Assembly: GCA_037447605.1 (NCBI GenBank)
Contig: CM074816.1
Coordinates: 2,211,403 to 2,275,402, forward strand
DNA: 64,000 nt
Source of the DNA: Zygnema circumcarinatum
Taxonomy: Eukaryota; Streptophyta; Zygnematophyceae; Zygnematales; Zygnemataceae
Direction of reading: 5' to 3'
The first letter of the stretch is position 1. Each line of letters starts with the position of its first letter. Position numbers and translations under genes: made by a program. Of the stretch, positions 23,110-35,200 are shown in pieces. A model generated the notes under the pieces. That model had not been told where the DNA came from and made no database searches. It worked only from the letters and a program-made list of their open reading frames with translations.

Positions 23110-26100
23110 TCAATCTAATAGAGGCAGGGCCTGCGAGAGCCCCCCAAGGAAGAGGCCCTCGTGGCGGGACTCCACGCGCCGGATCACCTTCACCGCCTGC
23201 ATACATGCAACCGCCAGCCGCCATGGCGTGTCATGGCGTGTCAGACTCCCGGCGGCTGCTGGCCATGGCACCAGAGAGACGCAGCGTAGACATTGCATTC
23301 TATCCATCGCAGAACGAACCCTCATAGGACGAGGTGCACGGACTGACCTGATCCGCCCAATCCGAGGTGGCGATGACGACCGTGAGGGCTATGCTCTGCC
23401 CGACAATGCCCACCAGCATCCCCAAAAGCAGCCCCTGCCCTCGCCCCGCCCCACCACGCCTGTCAGGACGGCTGCAGACAAGAGAGGGGGGGAACATGGA
23501 AAAGAGTTTCCAGTGACCTGGAGACAGTCTGGAAAAAAACTGTTCCTTCATCTCCTCGCCCTCTATAGGAGTTGTCAAATAACATCCTCCACTGCGGACA
23601 AGCAGACTATTGAGGGCCCACCTATGCAGCTTTCTAGCATTTCCGCAGAAGTCTTCCGCCACCCGACTCAGTAAAATGTCCATCTTAGTCGCCGTATACA
23701 ACAGGACGAGAAGGGGAGGGGAAGTACCAGCACGCCCTTGTTCAGCCCAAAGGTGAGGTAGCACGCGGAGGCGAGGCCGAGGGCATCCGCTGTCAAGTTG
23801 ATGATGGCGCCAAACGTCTGCTCTCCGCAGCCTCGCACCACCCCTGAACCTCAACTCCACACAAAACCCTATCAGTCACGTGAATACTACGGATACGTAA
23901 GGATTTTCAAGGATTGGCTCCTGACGAACAGAATAAAGGGTGGCAGGAGGGAAGGTGACAAGTAAGACAATGCATGCACTCATGGAAACACGCATTGGCA
24001 TTTGTTGACCGTTTAGTCTTCTGTAATGTCACAAACAGTGTTAAGGTTTGCACGTGAATGGTCGGCCGGTGGGCAAAAAATGGAAGCGCGGTCTTTGTGT
24101 TGCAATCAACACAGTAGCCACGATGGTGGATGCCTTGTTCACAAGCAAGTCGCAGTATGGCCAAAACGACATAGATGTGGAGAATCCTCGCAAAACCTTC
24201 TGAAGGGCTCATCGGAAATAGCCACATCCTCAAGAAATGCCATGTAAGGCAACAACAACGGCTCGTTTTTCCATATTGCCTGACGAACTCTAAAAAAACG
24301 AAAAAAAAAGAAACCCACCAAGAAGAGGGGCCACCAACCTATAAGTCCTTCCTGGATGGTGTCTATGACGACCATGGCTGCCAGGAGCGGCATGAGCCGC
24401 GCGGCGTGCTCCGCCGCCATGTCGTCCTCGCAGAAGAGCCGCGGCAGCACCCTCCGCAGCGCGAGGAGGACCCCTCCGAGGGCCGCCCCCGCGGCCGCGC
24501 ACACGGGCAGGCCCACCGCCGCCGCGTGCTTTGCGCTCCGCGGACGACCCGCCCCCATCTCCTTCGACACGCGCGTGCTGGGGGAGAGGGAGAGGGAGAG
24601 GGAGGGGCAGCCCCGCGCACACGAGTCAGGGGAGAGAGAGAGAGAGGGAGGGAGGGAGGGAGGGAGGGAGNNNNNNNNNNGAGGGAGGGAGGGAGGGAGT
24701 GGCGGAAGTAGAGAGGAGCTTTTGAGGGGGAGATGGATGGTGTGGCAGGGCGGGAGAGGAGTAGGAGACGGTGCGAGGCATAGATGAGTACGTCTGGCTA
24801 GAGAGTTTTGGGAGAGATAAAGTGAAACTGGAACTGCTGTGCAGTTTTGCAGGTACGATAGGAGTACCTCAGAGCTGCGCCGAATCCGAAAGCAATCGTA
24901 AATGCAAAGAAGAATAGGAAGAGTCTGCCAGGAAGAAACATAACTTCACAAGAGATTAGAGAAGGTACTAAGCAGAAAGCGAAAGGAGGGACATGAGGAA
25001 AACGGGGAGAGTTAAGATGCACTTTCGTGCAAGGAGGGCGGCCAAGAAGCAGAAACACAGACAAATGTGATAGTTTGCAAACATAGAAAGGTTAGAGGGA
25101 AAGTAGAGAGCTTCTTGTGAAAAAAAGATTAAGCGGCCAAAAAAAAGGAGTGGTTCAGAAATAACAGTACTTACATAATAGCAACTACGGAGAGCTGCAC
25201 TTCAGCAGAGGGCAGTAATCCTGCCATGGGGATGATGCCATGCACTCCCCATGTCTCCATGCTGCATCCCCTCAGCCCGTCCTTCCCTCATACAGTCAAA
25301 ATTCCAAAAAATAGTGCTTCTGTTCGCCTCATACTCCCCTCGAGATAAATTACATAAGCCTTTCCATCTCAAATGAACAGCCGAATGAGTTCCTACCATG
25401 CAATAATTGTTGAGGGGAGCCCAAGGCGGATGAAGTGGCCAATGTCCTGCAGAGGCTCCCATGAGAAGGCGCCGCCTTTCACATGCGAGAAAGAGGGCGA
25501 CCTCCACGCGCACACTGCTAGCATGAGCAGGTTAATGCAGTATGAAAGCGAGGTAGCCATGGCTGCTCCTCTTATTCCAAATCCTGCCCTGCAGAAGACA
25601 CGCCGCTCACTGCCATTAAGGGCCTATAGGACTTCCCAGGTCTTCCGGCACAGCTTGACTGACAAAGCTAAAAAGGACAGCTTGCGGTTCACGAGAGGTG
25701 ACACAAGTAGGGCAGAAGAAGGGAAGGAGAGGAGATACGTGTAGATAAGGAGCCAGCTGCTGGGGATATGTACCAGCAAGGTTATGGCTGCGCATATCTC
25801 CATGGGCATAGTTATGTTCTGCACCTGTGCTTCCCCCCCCCCCGCCTCTCTCTAATGTAAGCATCTGAAATGAACCCCGCCCCTGCCAACCCCAAACCTC
25901 TGAACCCTAAACCCCAAAATGTGTCCTCCCGCCTCCCCCCCCCCCCCCCTACCCCCCACCTGCAGAAAGCGGATGATTGGCTGAATCCAGGCATTGGCCA
26001 GCAGCGCGGGCAGCAGCCACGTGGCGTACTGCCCCGCGAGGTGCGCTACGCCCGCCTGCTGCCCCGTGGCAAGGAGGAGGGGCTCCGCGAACCACCAGAT

Positions 26101-27707
26101 GGCGGCCAATGGGACGCAGCCACCTGTCAGCACCAGCAGCGCGCGCTGCAGGTACACGACCTGCAGGACCGGATCCTTTGCGACCTTCGCCTGCGCATAG
26201 AGCGTGGAGAGGGCGCCGGCCAGACCCATCTGAATGGCCCCCCGCGCTACATGGATTCAGTTTCACTGAAACACTGAAACTGAGCACTTGAAAACTGCAT
26301 GTTACATGCTAATATTGATGTGATGCGTCAGATTTGAGGTTGCATGGCGCTAGCCTCGACAGGTGATATCACATTGCGTACCAACATCCAGCATCACATC
26401 TGTCTGTTATTTGCTCATGTGTGCACAAAATATTTCACTCTTCGAATCATCAAACTGGTGATCCTGGACAGTATGCATACCATCCATTTCTCTACTCCTC
26501 TCCCAGTTTTCTTCTCAGGTGAACTTTTCTGATACTTTCACCAAGTCACCGATGCAGACTACTCAGAAGACTTCAGCACATTTCCGAACGCAGCGTCGTA
26601 AATGCCATTTTTTCCATGCATCTGAGAGCATCACCTGTGAGACTAAATCTGACTTCTGTGCATTGTTCCCCAGCAAGGCTAGGGGGTGATTAGGTGGCCT
26701 TCAAGGAATCACTGAAACAATGCTCACCAAAATGACGTGGCCGGTAACACGTGTCAATCCGACGGCCAAAAAGGAGGCTGCCAATTCGACTAGCCCGAGA
26801 TGTCCCACCATAATAATGGACGTCATGCTCACCATAAACTGCACAAAGCAGCTCTCAAGTAACACGTCTAAAGTAAGGCCTTCCAGTCATCGGAAAGCGC
26901 TGCTCATATAGCAGACTCAGCGGTGATGCGCTACTTATATAATTAATTTTACTAAACTAGAAAAAAAAACCCCACACTCTATTCATTACCCGTCAAATAG
27001 GGATGACAATCGCAGTTAAACCAACCATCTAAACGCCTCCAGAACCATTCAAAACCTTCCATACATACCCAAATACCCGACTGAAACCCCGCGCTTCCGC
27101 GACTCACCTGCAAGAGATTGCTCCCCACCAGCGGAAACGCGATGCCCAGAATTTGACCCAACTCTCCAACGAGGCCGAGAGCATATCCTTCCGGCCGCAC
27201 GTCATGCCCCGAAGCGACCAGCAAGTAAGCCACAACTCCTCTTGAAGCACCCTCGTCATTACTAGCGGGGGGAGAGACATAGCCATCCGGATCTCCATTC
27301 GGCTGCGCTCCTCTCCGAGAAGGGGAGGAGAGAAGCCCCCTCCAGCCTCCGTCCGCTTGCGAAGAAGGGGGTTCAGATCCGCCATATGTGAAGGTGACAC
27401 CAGAGGAGGAGGGGAGAGAGGTGACCCAGTAAGGGAGGCGGGGGAAGGAGGGCAGCCATGAGCCCCAGTGAGGGAGGCGGTCGGAGAGCACCGCCTGCAG
27501 GGCCCCCGAGAAGGAGCAGTCGACCGGCTCAGGCGGCGAGGGCGGGTACGCGCTCTCCGGGTCGATCTCTTCCCCGTATACGGCCCGCCTCCTCCCCGGC
27601 TTCGCCTCACCCTCCTCTCCGAAGCGCAGGAGCCGCGGCATCGTCGATACGGAGGAGGCATGGCCGCCCTCCGCGGACGCGGCGACGAGGTACGACAGGG
27701 AGCTCAT
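23110..27707 (-). CDS. MATE (DETOXIFICATION) family transporter
   Basis: Multidrug and toxic compound extrusion antiporter; plant members export organic cations, flavonoids, citrate or hormones using H+ gradients. The substrate is not predictable here. Eleven exons: 27108-27707, 26728-26838, 25960-26229, 25739-25824, 25397-25588, 25175-25261, 24868-24924, 24339-24577, 23728-23843, 23348-23434, 23110-23196; 643 residues. Landmarks in order: LGIAFPLVGSNLLQ, SIIMVGHLGLVELAAS, YATWLLPALLANAWIQPI, FIRLGLPSTIIACMETW, FGAALRSTRVSKEMGAGRP (the conserved second-half MATE motif), VVIDTIQEGLIGVVRGCGEQ. Residues 1 to about 165 precede the first membrane span. They are Ser/Pro/Gly-rich, far longer than the usual short MATE N-terminus, and may be a sorting region. 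The N gap lies in the intron between exons 7 and 8, so no coding sequence should be lost. Confidence 0.9.
24583..24712. repeat. (GGGA/GA)n low-complexity tract with assembly gap
   Basis: Purine repeats (GAGAGGGA, then GGGAGGGA) run through an intron of the MATE gene and are interrupted by ten N at 24671-24680. The gap probably reflects collapse of the microsatellite, so its true length is unknown. On the sense strand of the gene this is a pyrimidine tract just upstream of the exon 8 acceptor. Confidence 0.95.
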
Positions 27708-28417
27708 GGGAGGCGGGAGATGATAACGGCGCTGAGGGCGGCTGCGTGCAGAGCGTCATTTTAGGGCATGTCACGAAGCCCCAACTCGGAACAAGCCGCG
27801 CTGAACCCTAATCCTAACTGGAGCTTTGCCGCTGAATGTGCAGCTGTCATTCTCGACGAGTCGCGCTGGTCGCAGCAGGATGGAGGAGGCCGCGGGTGCG
27901 CGGAATTAGGCTGCTGATCTCCTATCTGCCGGTGAAATAGTAGCAGCCCGCCATGGATTCATCTCCGTCTGCTCCCACTTCTCCCTCCCTCTCTCTCCCG
28001 CGCTCTATCTCTCTCACTCTCTCCCTCTCCCTCACGCCTCCCACTCTCGGCGGGCACCAAAAAGCGCGAGTGGGACTTCCAAGACGCCGTTCCATGTGAC
28101 GCCGAACCGCTCGGTTAGACTTTAAACTGAACGGGATTTTCCCGTATCATGGAACGTGTCAGAATATCCCGCGCAAATCGCGCCACGTGTCGCGCTCAGA
28201 GTCGTCAAGATGGCCGACGGAGGGCCTGACGGCCTGCCGGCCTGCCACGCGGACAGGGGCTTTTGTCGCATCCGACGGTGAATGTACGAACGTTGTACGG
28301 CACCGACAACGCGCGCCGAAAGCGCCCGCCGGATTCTGCGCGGAGCCGGCGGCGAGGCCGGGCTCCATGCGCCGCGGAGCGTGGTGCAGGTACACGCAGC
28401 GTGGAACGGAGACACGT

Positions 28418-28470
28418 TTGCCGGAGAGTTCAGTTCTGCGTTGCGTTGAAAGAACTGAACTCTCCGGCAA
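28418..28470. repeat. Perfect 20-bp inverted repeat, 13-nt loop
   Basis: Left arm 28418-28437 and right arm 28451-28470 are exact reverse complements (arm core GCCGGAGAGTTCAGTTCT), separated by 13 bases. It would fold into a strong stem-loop as RNA or cruciform DNA. It is not inside any recognised gene; the MATE start is 711 bases away. Confidence 0.95.
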
Positions 28471-28693
28471 GGTCAGAAACCACTAGTAATCTGGCTGCGC
28501 TGAGTAATACTCGTTGGGCCGGGTGGGAGGGCGCAATCAAACAACTGTCCTCGATCTCATGAGGGCGGCACGCTCTCGAACGCACATGCACGAAAGAATT
28601 CGAGTGTCGAATGAATCCATGCGAACCGGCCGCATTCGATTTAGTGATTGCCAGCAATAGCTAATGATTTAGAACCATTTGTAGGAAACTGTG

Positions 28694-29188
28694 CTACAGA
28701 GACTCCGCGGGTTTAGGCCCGATTCTACGGTCTGATCCATTATGAACTACGGCAAAAACTCCAGAACTTCGACATGCCCAATACCGCACAACAGGATCGC
28801 GTGACCACGGCAGTGTTGTGCCGCTTTCACGAAAAGTAGTATTCACAAAATGTTGCTCTCCAGCCAACTGGAGGCAGGTTGCTACCATCCACATTCGGTT
28901 CCAAGAACATCCGGGAAGGAATACCTGCATTGCACTCTTCGGCAATGAGGCGAGGCGGATGTGGCTCAAGGTTGGGATTAGTAACCTGGCATACAAGACA
29001 GCCGTTAAGTGGCTTCCAGCTTCAACCGCGACGCTGTGCGGCTGAATGCCTGTGATTTGAAGCTCGAGTTTACTCCAGAAGGGTGCAGACAGGGTCAAGA
29101 TCAGTCGATCAGCATGCACAACAAACCAACTCGTGAAGAGGCAAGGCACTCCAGTGAATGTACGGGAAAGCCATGGGGAAAGAGTCAC
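28694..29188 (-). other. Unassigned 164-codon open frame
   Basis: Open for about 495 bases on the minus strand just downstream of LHCB6. The plus strand is also partly open here, so the frame may only reflect few stop codons. The predicted peptide has several Trp and Cys residues but no motif or family that I recognise, and no obvious splice continuation. It could be LHCB6 3' untranslated sequence, a gene fragment, or noise. Confidence 0.2.
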
Positions 29189-29302
29189 AAAGCTGGGGGA
29201 AGAACCACATAAGTTAGACCATAAGCCCTAATTGACACAATTATTCCAAAATTGGATCCTGACCTACCATTCTCTACCCTACACTTTTGACATGCAGCAT
29301 AT

Positions 29303-30755
29303 TTACAATCCAATGGCGGCGAGAGGTGTGAGGCCGTTGCCGGCCTCGAAGTAGAAGATGAGCATGGCAAGCATAGCCAGCCTCGAGTGCTTGATCTCGG
29401 CCTGCTGCAAGGTCGCCAACTTCTCGAAGTCTGGCACATAGGCGCCGCCGGACACCTTTCCTGCCAAAGCCAGGGGATCGAAGAAGCGGCCTCCGGGGTA
29501 GCCCTGCTGTCCGGTGGCATTCGCAAAGTTCTCAGCAGTGCTGCCAGAATCTGTCCAGGGGAAGCCCCATTCCAAAGCCTGCGTTCCGGGGTTGAAGAAG
29601 TCAACACCGCGCTTGGTCTCCACCCAGCCAGTGAGGAGGAGCTGCGTTCCCAGGAGGGAGCCGAAGGAGAAGGGGGAGACGGCGCCGGGGGCAGCTCCTG
29701 CCTCGAACCAGGGGATGCCGCTGAAGGACTGCCCAATGAAGATACCCACGACAGCGAGCATGGCAAGGCGGCCGTGGATGAGCTCTGCCTCACGGTACCA
29801 TTTCAACGAAGCAGGGTCCTTTCCAAGGCCGAGGGGATCAAAGCCGAAGTCTCCAGGGAGGCTGCATTCACCGTGAGGAGAAGGAAATTAATCATTGATG
29901 GAAACAACTTGCATACAAGCAGTATCGGGTTCAACAGGACACTAGATGAACACGTTAACGAACCAACGTATACAAAATCCGAAATCTATCTGCCAAAACT
30001 TCGATCTGACGAGCTTGTAGGGGAAGGTCTGAAAACCCGGAAGGTCAACCAGGCGTGACACGAGTAGAAAGCCAAACCAAAGATGGCATATGGTGCTTGG
30101 TACTTAAATGCAGAGCATGAGACATTTGATTGATTGATTTGAACCATTCGATAACACTGTTGGGCAGGACTTCTATATTTCAAATGCTATCAGCTGACTG
30201 TCAGCAACTAGCCGTAAAGACTTCTCATTGATGGAAAAGTGAGGGGATGTAGGAAAACCTCGACGCAGGACATTACACCAGACATCAGCCACATCGTTGG
30301 CTCCTACAGGCTAGCTGACAGCTGCATAATCGCTCGATCATAGGACTGAACTCCTAAACAGCTTACATTACACGTCTAGTAAACGGATCTTCCAAAACTG
30401 ATGAACAGGGGCTTGACCTAAGTTTTGGAAGTGAACGTCATTGACCACGATTGAAGTCACTTGCGCAAATCAAGGACAAGACACGTCCAACAGGTCAGTG
30501 AACACACCTGCGGTCCAACCACTCTGGCGATGTCAAGGCAGGGAAGTTCACTCCCGGAAGCCATGTCTGGGGGCCCTTTCCTACCGGCTTGGCCTTGGGG
30601 GCAGACACCTTCTTGGTGGCCATGGCGACGACACGGCAGCCATTGCTGATCCCGAAGCTCGGGCGAGCGACGGAGCTGAGCTTCTTCCCCTCAGAGATGA
30701 AGGCAGTCTGCGACACCACCGCGGCGGAGCTGGTCATGGTCATGGCGGCGGCCAT
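29303..30755 (-). CDS. LHCB6: CP24 minor antenna protein of photosystem II (Lhcb6)
   Basis: Nuclear gene for a plastid thylakoid chlorophyll a/b-binding protein that bridges LHCII trimers to the PSII core. Two exons: 30508-30755 and 29303-29861; 268 residues. The first 50 or so residues ([19 protein letters not shown]...) are a transit peptide. The mature part has [40 protein letters not shown], helix-B ligands in [27 protein letters not shown], the CP24-type [16 protein letters not shown] and [20 protein letters not shown], ending LTPLAAIGL. The order and the absence of a C-terminal amphipathic extension match CP24, not LHCA or other LHCB. The first helix has GRLAML where most CP24 have GRWAM. 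The 5' flank carries a CCAAT cluster. Confidence 0.95.
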
Positions 30756-31376
30756 GGCTGCTGGACTGGCTGAGCGACAGCAGACTGGGCTGGAGAGTGA
30801 GTGCGAGCAGCGCCTTCTCGTCCGGTTGGGGAGGAGTTAAGCGCGGGCGAGATGAGGGCTGCGCGCGCTGATTGGCGGACGTGGCCTCGTCGGCGCCTCC
30901 CATTGGCCACCGCGCGCGGGCCCCGCGATTCCAGATAGGGCGCCGGCCAATCGCCCAATCGCGCGGGCCCCAAAGCGCGCCTCGCTCGCGACAGGGCCCC
31001 AACTTTCCAATTTCGATCGCGCAGGAGGCCGCGGAGGCCGCCACGTGGCTCCGCGCGGCCCTACGATTGGTCGGGTCTCCCCTCTGACCGGAGCCGGGGA
31101 CGACGCGTTTCGTACGGCACAATATACAGTACAGTACAGTACAGTACGAAATTACGTCGTACTGTACGGTAATTCAGAAAATACGTACAATCCAGCGCGG
31201 GGTTTGTTCTGAAAAACTGAAAAACTGGATGCCGGTTGGCGGTTGGCCAGGTTGTGGGGACGGGACGGACACGTGTCGCGCTGCTGCGCGAACACGTTGT
31301 TCAGCGCGAATCTCGTGTCGCTGACTTCTCCACGTGGCGGCGTGCGGTTGGTGGTGAAAACAGGTTTGGATTTCCA
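30756..31376 (-). promoter_or_regulatory. LHCB6 upstream region with CCAAT cluster
   Basis: Six CCAAT boxes (either strand) fall within 200 bases: 30871-30875, 30902-30906, 30947-30951, 30955-30959, 31007-31011 and 31066-31070. Such boxes bind NF-Y and are frequent in photosynthesis gene promoters. CACGTG cores occur at 31042-31047, 31270-31275 and 31331-31336. A short ACAGT array with an inverted copy (about 31125-31175) lies between them. Function is inferred from motif type and position. Confidence 0.5.
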
Positions 31377-31446
31377 TGTCCCTAGCTCGCCTTAATTCGA
31401 GGATTCGATTGGATTGAGCGTTGCAATAGTCGACTCATCGAGAGTT

Positions 31447-31721
31447 GAAAGTTAGCGAAAGAGACAGAGAGAGCGAGAAAGAGAGCGAGAGAGCGAGAAA
31501 GAGAGCGAGAGAGAGCGAGCGAGAAAGAGAGAGAGCGAGAAAGAGAGACAGAGAGCGAGAAAGAGAGAGAGCGAGAAAGAGAGACAGAGAGAGCGAGAAA
31601 GAGAGAGAGCGAGAAAGAGAGAGAGAGAGCGAGAAAGAGAGACAGAGAGAGCGAGAAAGAGAGAGAGAGCGAGAAAGAGAGACAGTGAGCGAGAAAGAGA
31701 GAGAGCGAGAAAGAGAGAGAG

Positions 31722-31801
<80 letters not shown>

Positions 31802-31920
31802 CGAGAAAGAGAGAGAGCGAGAAAGAGAGACAGTGAGCGAGAAAGAGAGAGAGCGAGAAAGAGAGAGTGAGAGCGAGAAAGAGAGACAGAGAGAGAGAGA
31901 GAGACAGAGAGAGAGAGAGA
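31447..31920. repeat. (GA)n-type purine satellite with GAGCGAGAAA variants
   Basis: Nearly 475 bases of GAGA with interspersed GAGCGAGAAAGA and GACA units, purine-only on the plus strand. Both strands are open through it (Arg/Glu/Lys on plus, Ser/Leu/Phe on minus), an artefact of composition. GAGA tracts bind BPC-type proteins in plants, but nothing shows that here. Confidence 0.95.
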
Positions 31921-32295
31921 GCCCAGTATCGTCTAACAAGCTAGCTCGCTAAGCCTTCACATTACTTATCAGCAAAACGCAGAAGAATAACAAAATATCC
32001 GACGAAAGAATAACGTGGTTACACTCATTTTCCAAGACCTAGCAATCAATCATGGCCTCCCATTGCAACAAGCAGCTGGCGCCTTAACTGCCAGAATAAG
32101 CTATACCTTTACAAAACGGCACCCCCAACTCTTTTGCCTTCCTTATTCCTCTCCCTCCCATGAGCCCACTTGGGAGATGGCTCCCTCCCTCAGGCAGACG
32201 CGAGGGCCGGCTCCAACACTTGATTGGGCAGCAGCCGACTTCTCAGAGTCATCCACAGGCCCTGCTCCACCGCCAACCAATCCTAGGGTTGTTAC

Positions 32296-35200
32296 TCACA
32301 GCTTGCCATGGCGGAATTGGAGCTTGCCAGTCTTTGAATCATCCTCTTTTGCTCTCTAAAGGAAGGCTTGGTCTCCGACCAGAGGAGAGAGGAGAGCGGT
32401 GGTTTGGACTCACATATTTTGTGTGGATGGTGGCGCCTGTGGTCATGACAATGGCCTGATCGGGCACGAGCTCGAAGTCAAAGCGCTGAATGAGCACAGC
32501 GAGGGCCACAATTGCCTCCAACATTGCAAATTGGTCGCCAACACACTTGCGGGGTCCACCGCTGAACGGAATATATCTGCCACCAAGTAACCCAAGCACA
32601 TCACTTTTTGAGTTTCTGGAAGTTCAAGATACTGCTTGCCAGGAGATAAGTCACATTCAGGATGGAAGACATAAGAAGCAACAGAAAATAAACTCTTGCC
32701 GTACCATTTTGTATGCCAAAGTGATGACATGAAGCCCCCTGTGAATGATATCGTAATACATGTTCACAGCAGGAGGGCATGGCACAGAACAACACCTGAA
32801 ATCTGTGTTGACCTCATTAGGCATGGGTCCCTCCAACCCGAATCGCTCTGGTAAAAACTCTTCAGCCCGATCCCAAACCTGCAGAAGACGTCTCCTCACC
32901 CTTCTCCAAAGTCAAGTTTTATTTATATTCGCAAGAGAATGCCACTTCGCAGAGCGCTGTCACCCAGAATTCCACATGAGGCAGCATTTTGAAAAAGGTG
33001 ATATGCGCACCATGGAGTGCAGCACGTGAAAAGTCAGAAGTCCAAACTTTCACGACGTACCTGTGGAGAGTGGTGAACGTTGTAAACAGAAATCATGACA
33101 TCTTGTCCCGCCTCTACCTGGTAACCTCCAGGCAGCACATCCGGCTCCTGCGCTCGTCGAATCAGAACCTGCAATCGACCCCAATAGCCATCTCAAAACA
33201 CAAGAAGTTGCTTCCAAACAGCTACCTTTGCTCATCTGTAATAGCAGCCTCAGGGGTTTCACGCTTATAGTGATTCTTTTTACAAATGAGATATGAGGAC
33301 AGAGGAGATGGTGGAGAGGGCCTTACAGGGGGATGGGGATAGAGGCGCATGGACTCATTTATGCAGCGGGTCACATATTTCAAGTCGCGTGTATTCGAAA
33401 AAGTCGGTTTTTGCCCTTGCAGAACGTCCCGGACCTCTGCCTGAGCCTTTGCCAGGGCTTCCGGGTTCTGCAATCTTAAACAGTACCAATCAGAACACAC
33501 CATAACAAAACAAAAAAAAACGAGAAGGAGAGAGGTGAGAAGCAGAGAATGAGTGGGAGCGACAGGCAACAGGCATACGAAGAGATAGACAGAGTGCCTT
33601 TCAATGACTTGAAAAAGCAGAGCAGAGCAAAGTTGAGCCCTTCGACTAGCCATAGCACGAAGGCTGTATAAGGCTCCCACCTTAGCGAGCAAATAGACTG
33701 TCCACGTCAGCACCGAACCTGTGGTTTCATGCCCAGCTACCAACATGGACAGTAGATCGTCTCGCAGCTGCTGGGCTGACACCTGTCCCACCTCAACAGG
33801 CAGTTCTCAGACCCTTCCCAGTCTCTTTCCATGCTTTCTATAAACAACCCTATTCACAAACAGCACTTCTACAGAGCTGTTCAAATTATCGCATTCTGAG
33901 GGCATCCTTCTGACCTCTTCTCTGCTTGCCAAGAGGAATCTGAGCACGCTTGGATCGGTCTCATTGACATACTCTTCACCCTCAACTCTCTCCCCCTCCG
34001 CCTCCACCATGGCTCGGCACTTCGCCACAAGCTCCTCTACTGTCCTCTGAATCAATGCAACCGCAGCTGCTGCTTTCCGCTGCCGAGGGACTAATTGGCA
34101 GAGGAGAGGCACCTGTACCAGCAATCACAAGTAATATATAGGTTTGAGGAATTTGAGAACGTCAGAGTCTTCTTCCTGTGCTATAGTTTTCGGGTTTGTT
34201 AAAGGCCTACCTTGTTCTTACCTTCCAATAGGGCAAAATATCAGTGGATCTTGACTCCGTTTCCTTAAGAGCTGTGTACACCGCCTGAATGAGGGGACTG
34301 TCTGATGTCAGTGAATCAAAGTCGTAGTTGAAAACTGCCTTTCCGATGACATCAAGTGTCAGCTGCGAAAACTGCGCTTCCATATTCACCGGTGTTCCTT
34401 CCTTAGCCATTTTTCCTAGTTTCTCCACTAATCGGTCCGAACACGAGCAGAAGACATTGTCCACCATGATTTGGAGATAACGACGATGAAGGGATGGAAC
34501 CACAGCTTTCCGTCGCATCTGTACCAAAACAAACGACTTAGTTCCGTCAAACCCTGCGAGAATTTGGCCGCAACAAAAGTCATATCCAAAATATAATTCA
34601 AATTAGTACTGATTATGTTTACATCCTTCATGCACAAAGGAGTCTCGTGTCCGTGCACGAAAGCCATTCAATAGAATTCGTTTACTTCGGAGGATCCTGG
34701 AGACTTGTGGTCCAAATGTATGATGAAGTTTAAAATGAATTCACATTGAAGGGACTTACTGTCCATAGCTCGCCTTCTGCAATAGCAAAGCCGGAGCCGA
34801 ACAGAAACTCAGCGACCTCTACCACAAGACCCTTCGAATATTTGCCATACGCCTTCAGGACATGCTTCGCCGCCTCAGGCTCCCCAATTATCACAAAGTT
34901 CCTTGGACCTGCCGCCAACCTGGGGATCAAGGCAAGATCATTACACATCAGATCACCAAGAAGCCAAAAAGCATTGAAGTTGGGGTCAGATACGGGAAAT
35001 TGGATGCATAGGCACGGAAGAGAAGGAGGAGTGGAGGTAGAAGCACGGGGGGAAAAGGAAGAGAGGAAGTGTGAATATAAAGGCGACAGAGGAATGAAGA
35101 CAAAACCTCAGCTTAAAAGTGTGTCGCTAAATAGTTTTTAGCAAAACCAAAGTAAGGCAATATTCACAAGGTAGGAAATTTATCCTTATTTTCATATGAA

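Larger units (their letters stand above)
27708..29302. other. Intergenic: MATE 5' flank and LHCB6 3' flank
   Basis: The MATE promoter must lie at the left end. A CT-rich stretch (about 27971-28040), one CACGTG (28184-28189), a perfect hairpin (28418-28470) and a region open in several frames (28694-29188) are the only features seen. Confidence 0.5.

Noticed and set aside
29303-30755. LHCA or major LHCB protein
   Set aside because: The stretches [27 protein letters not shown] and the short C-terminus fit CP24 and not the photosystem I or LHCII proteins.
31382-31939. Long Ser/Leu and Arg/Glu open frames on both strands
   Set aside because: They are translations of the GA satellite; no start context, no non-repeat sequence and no family.
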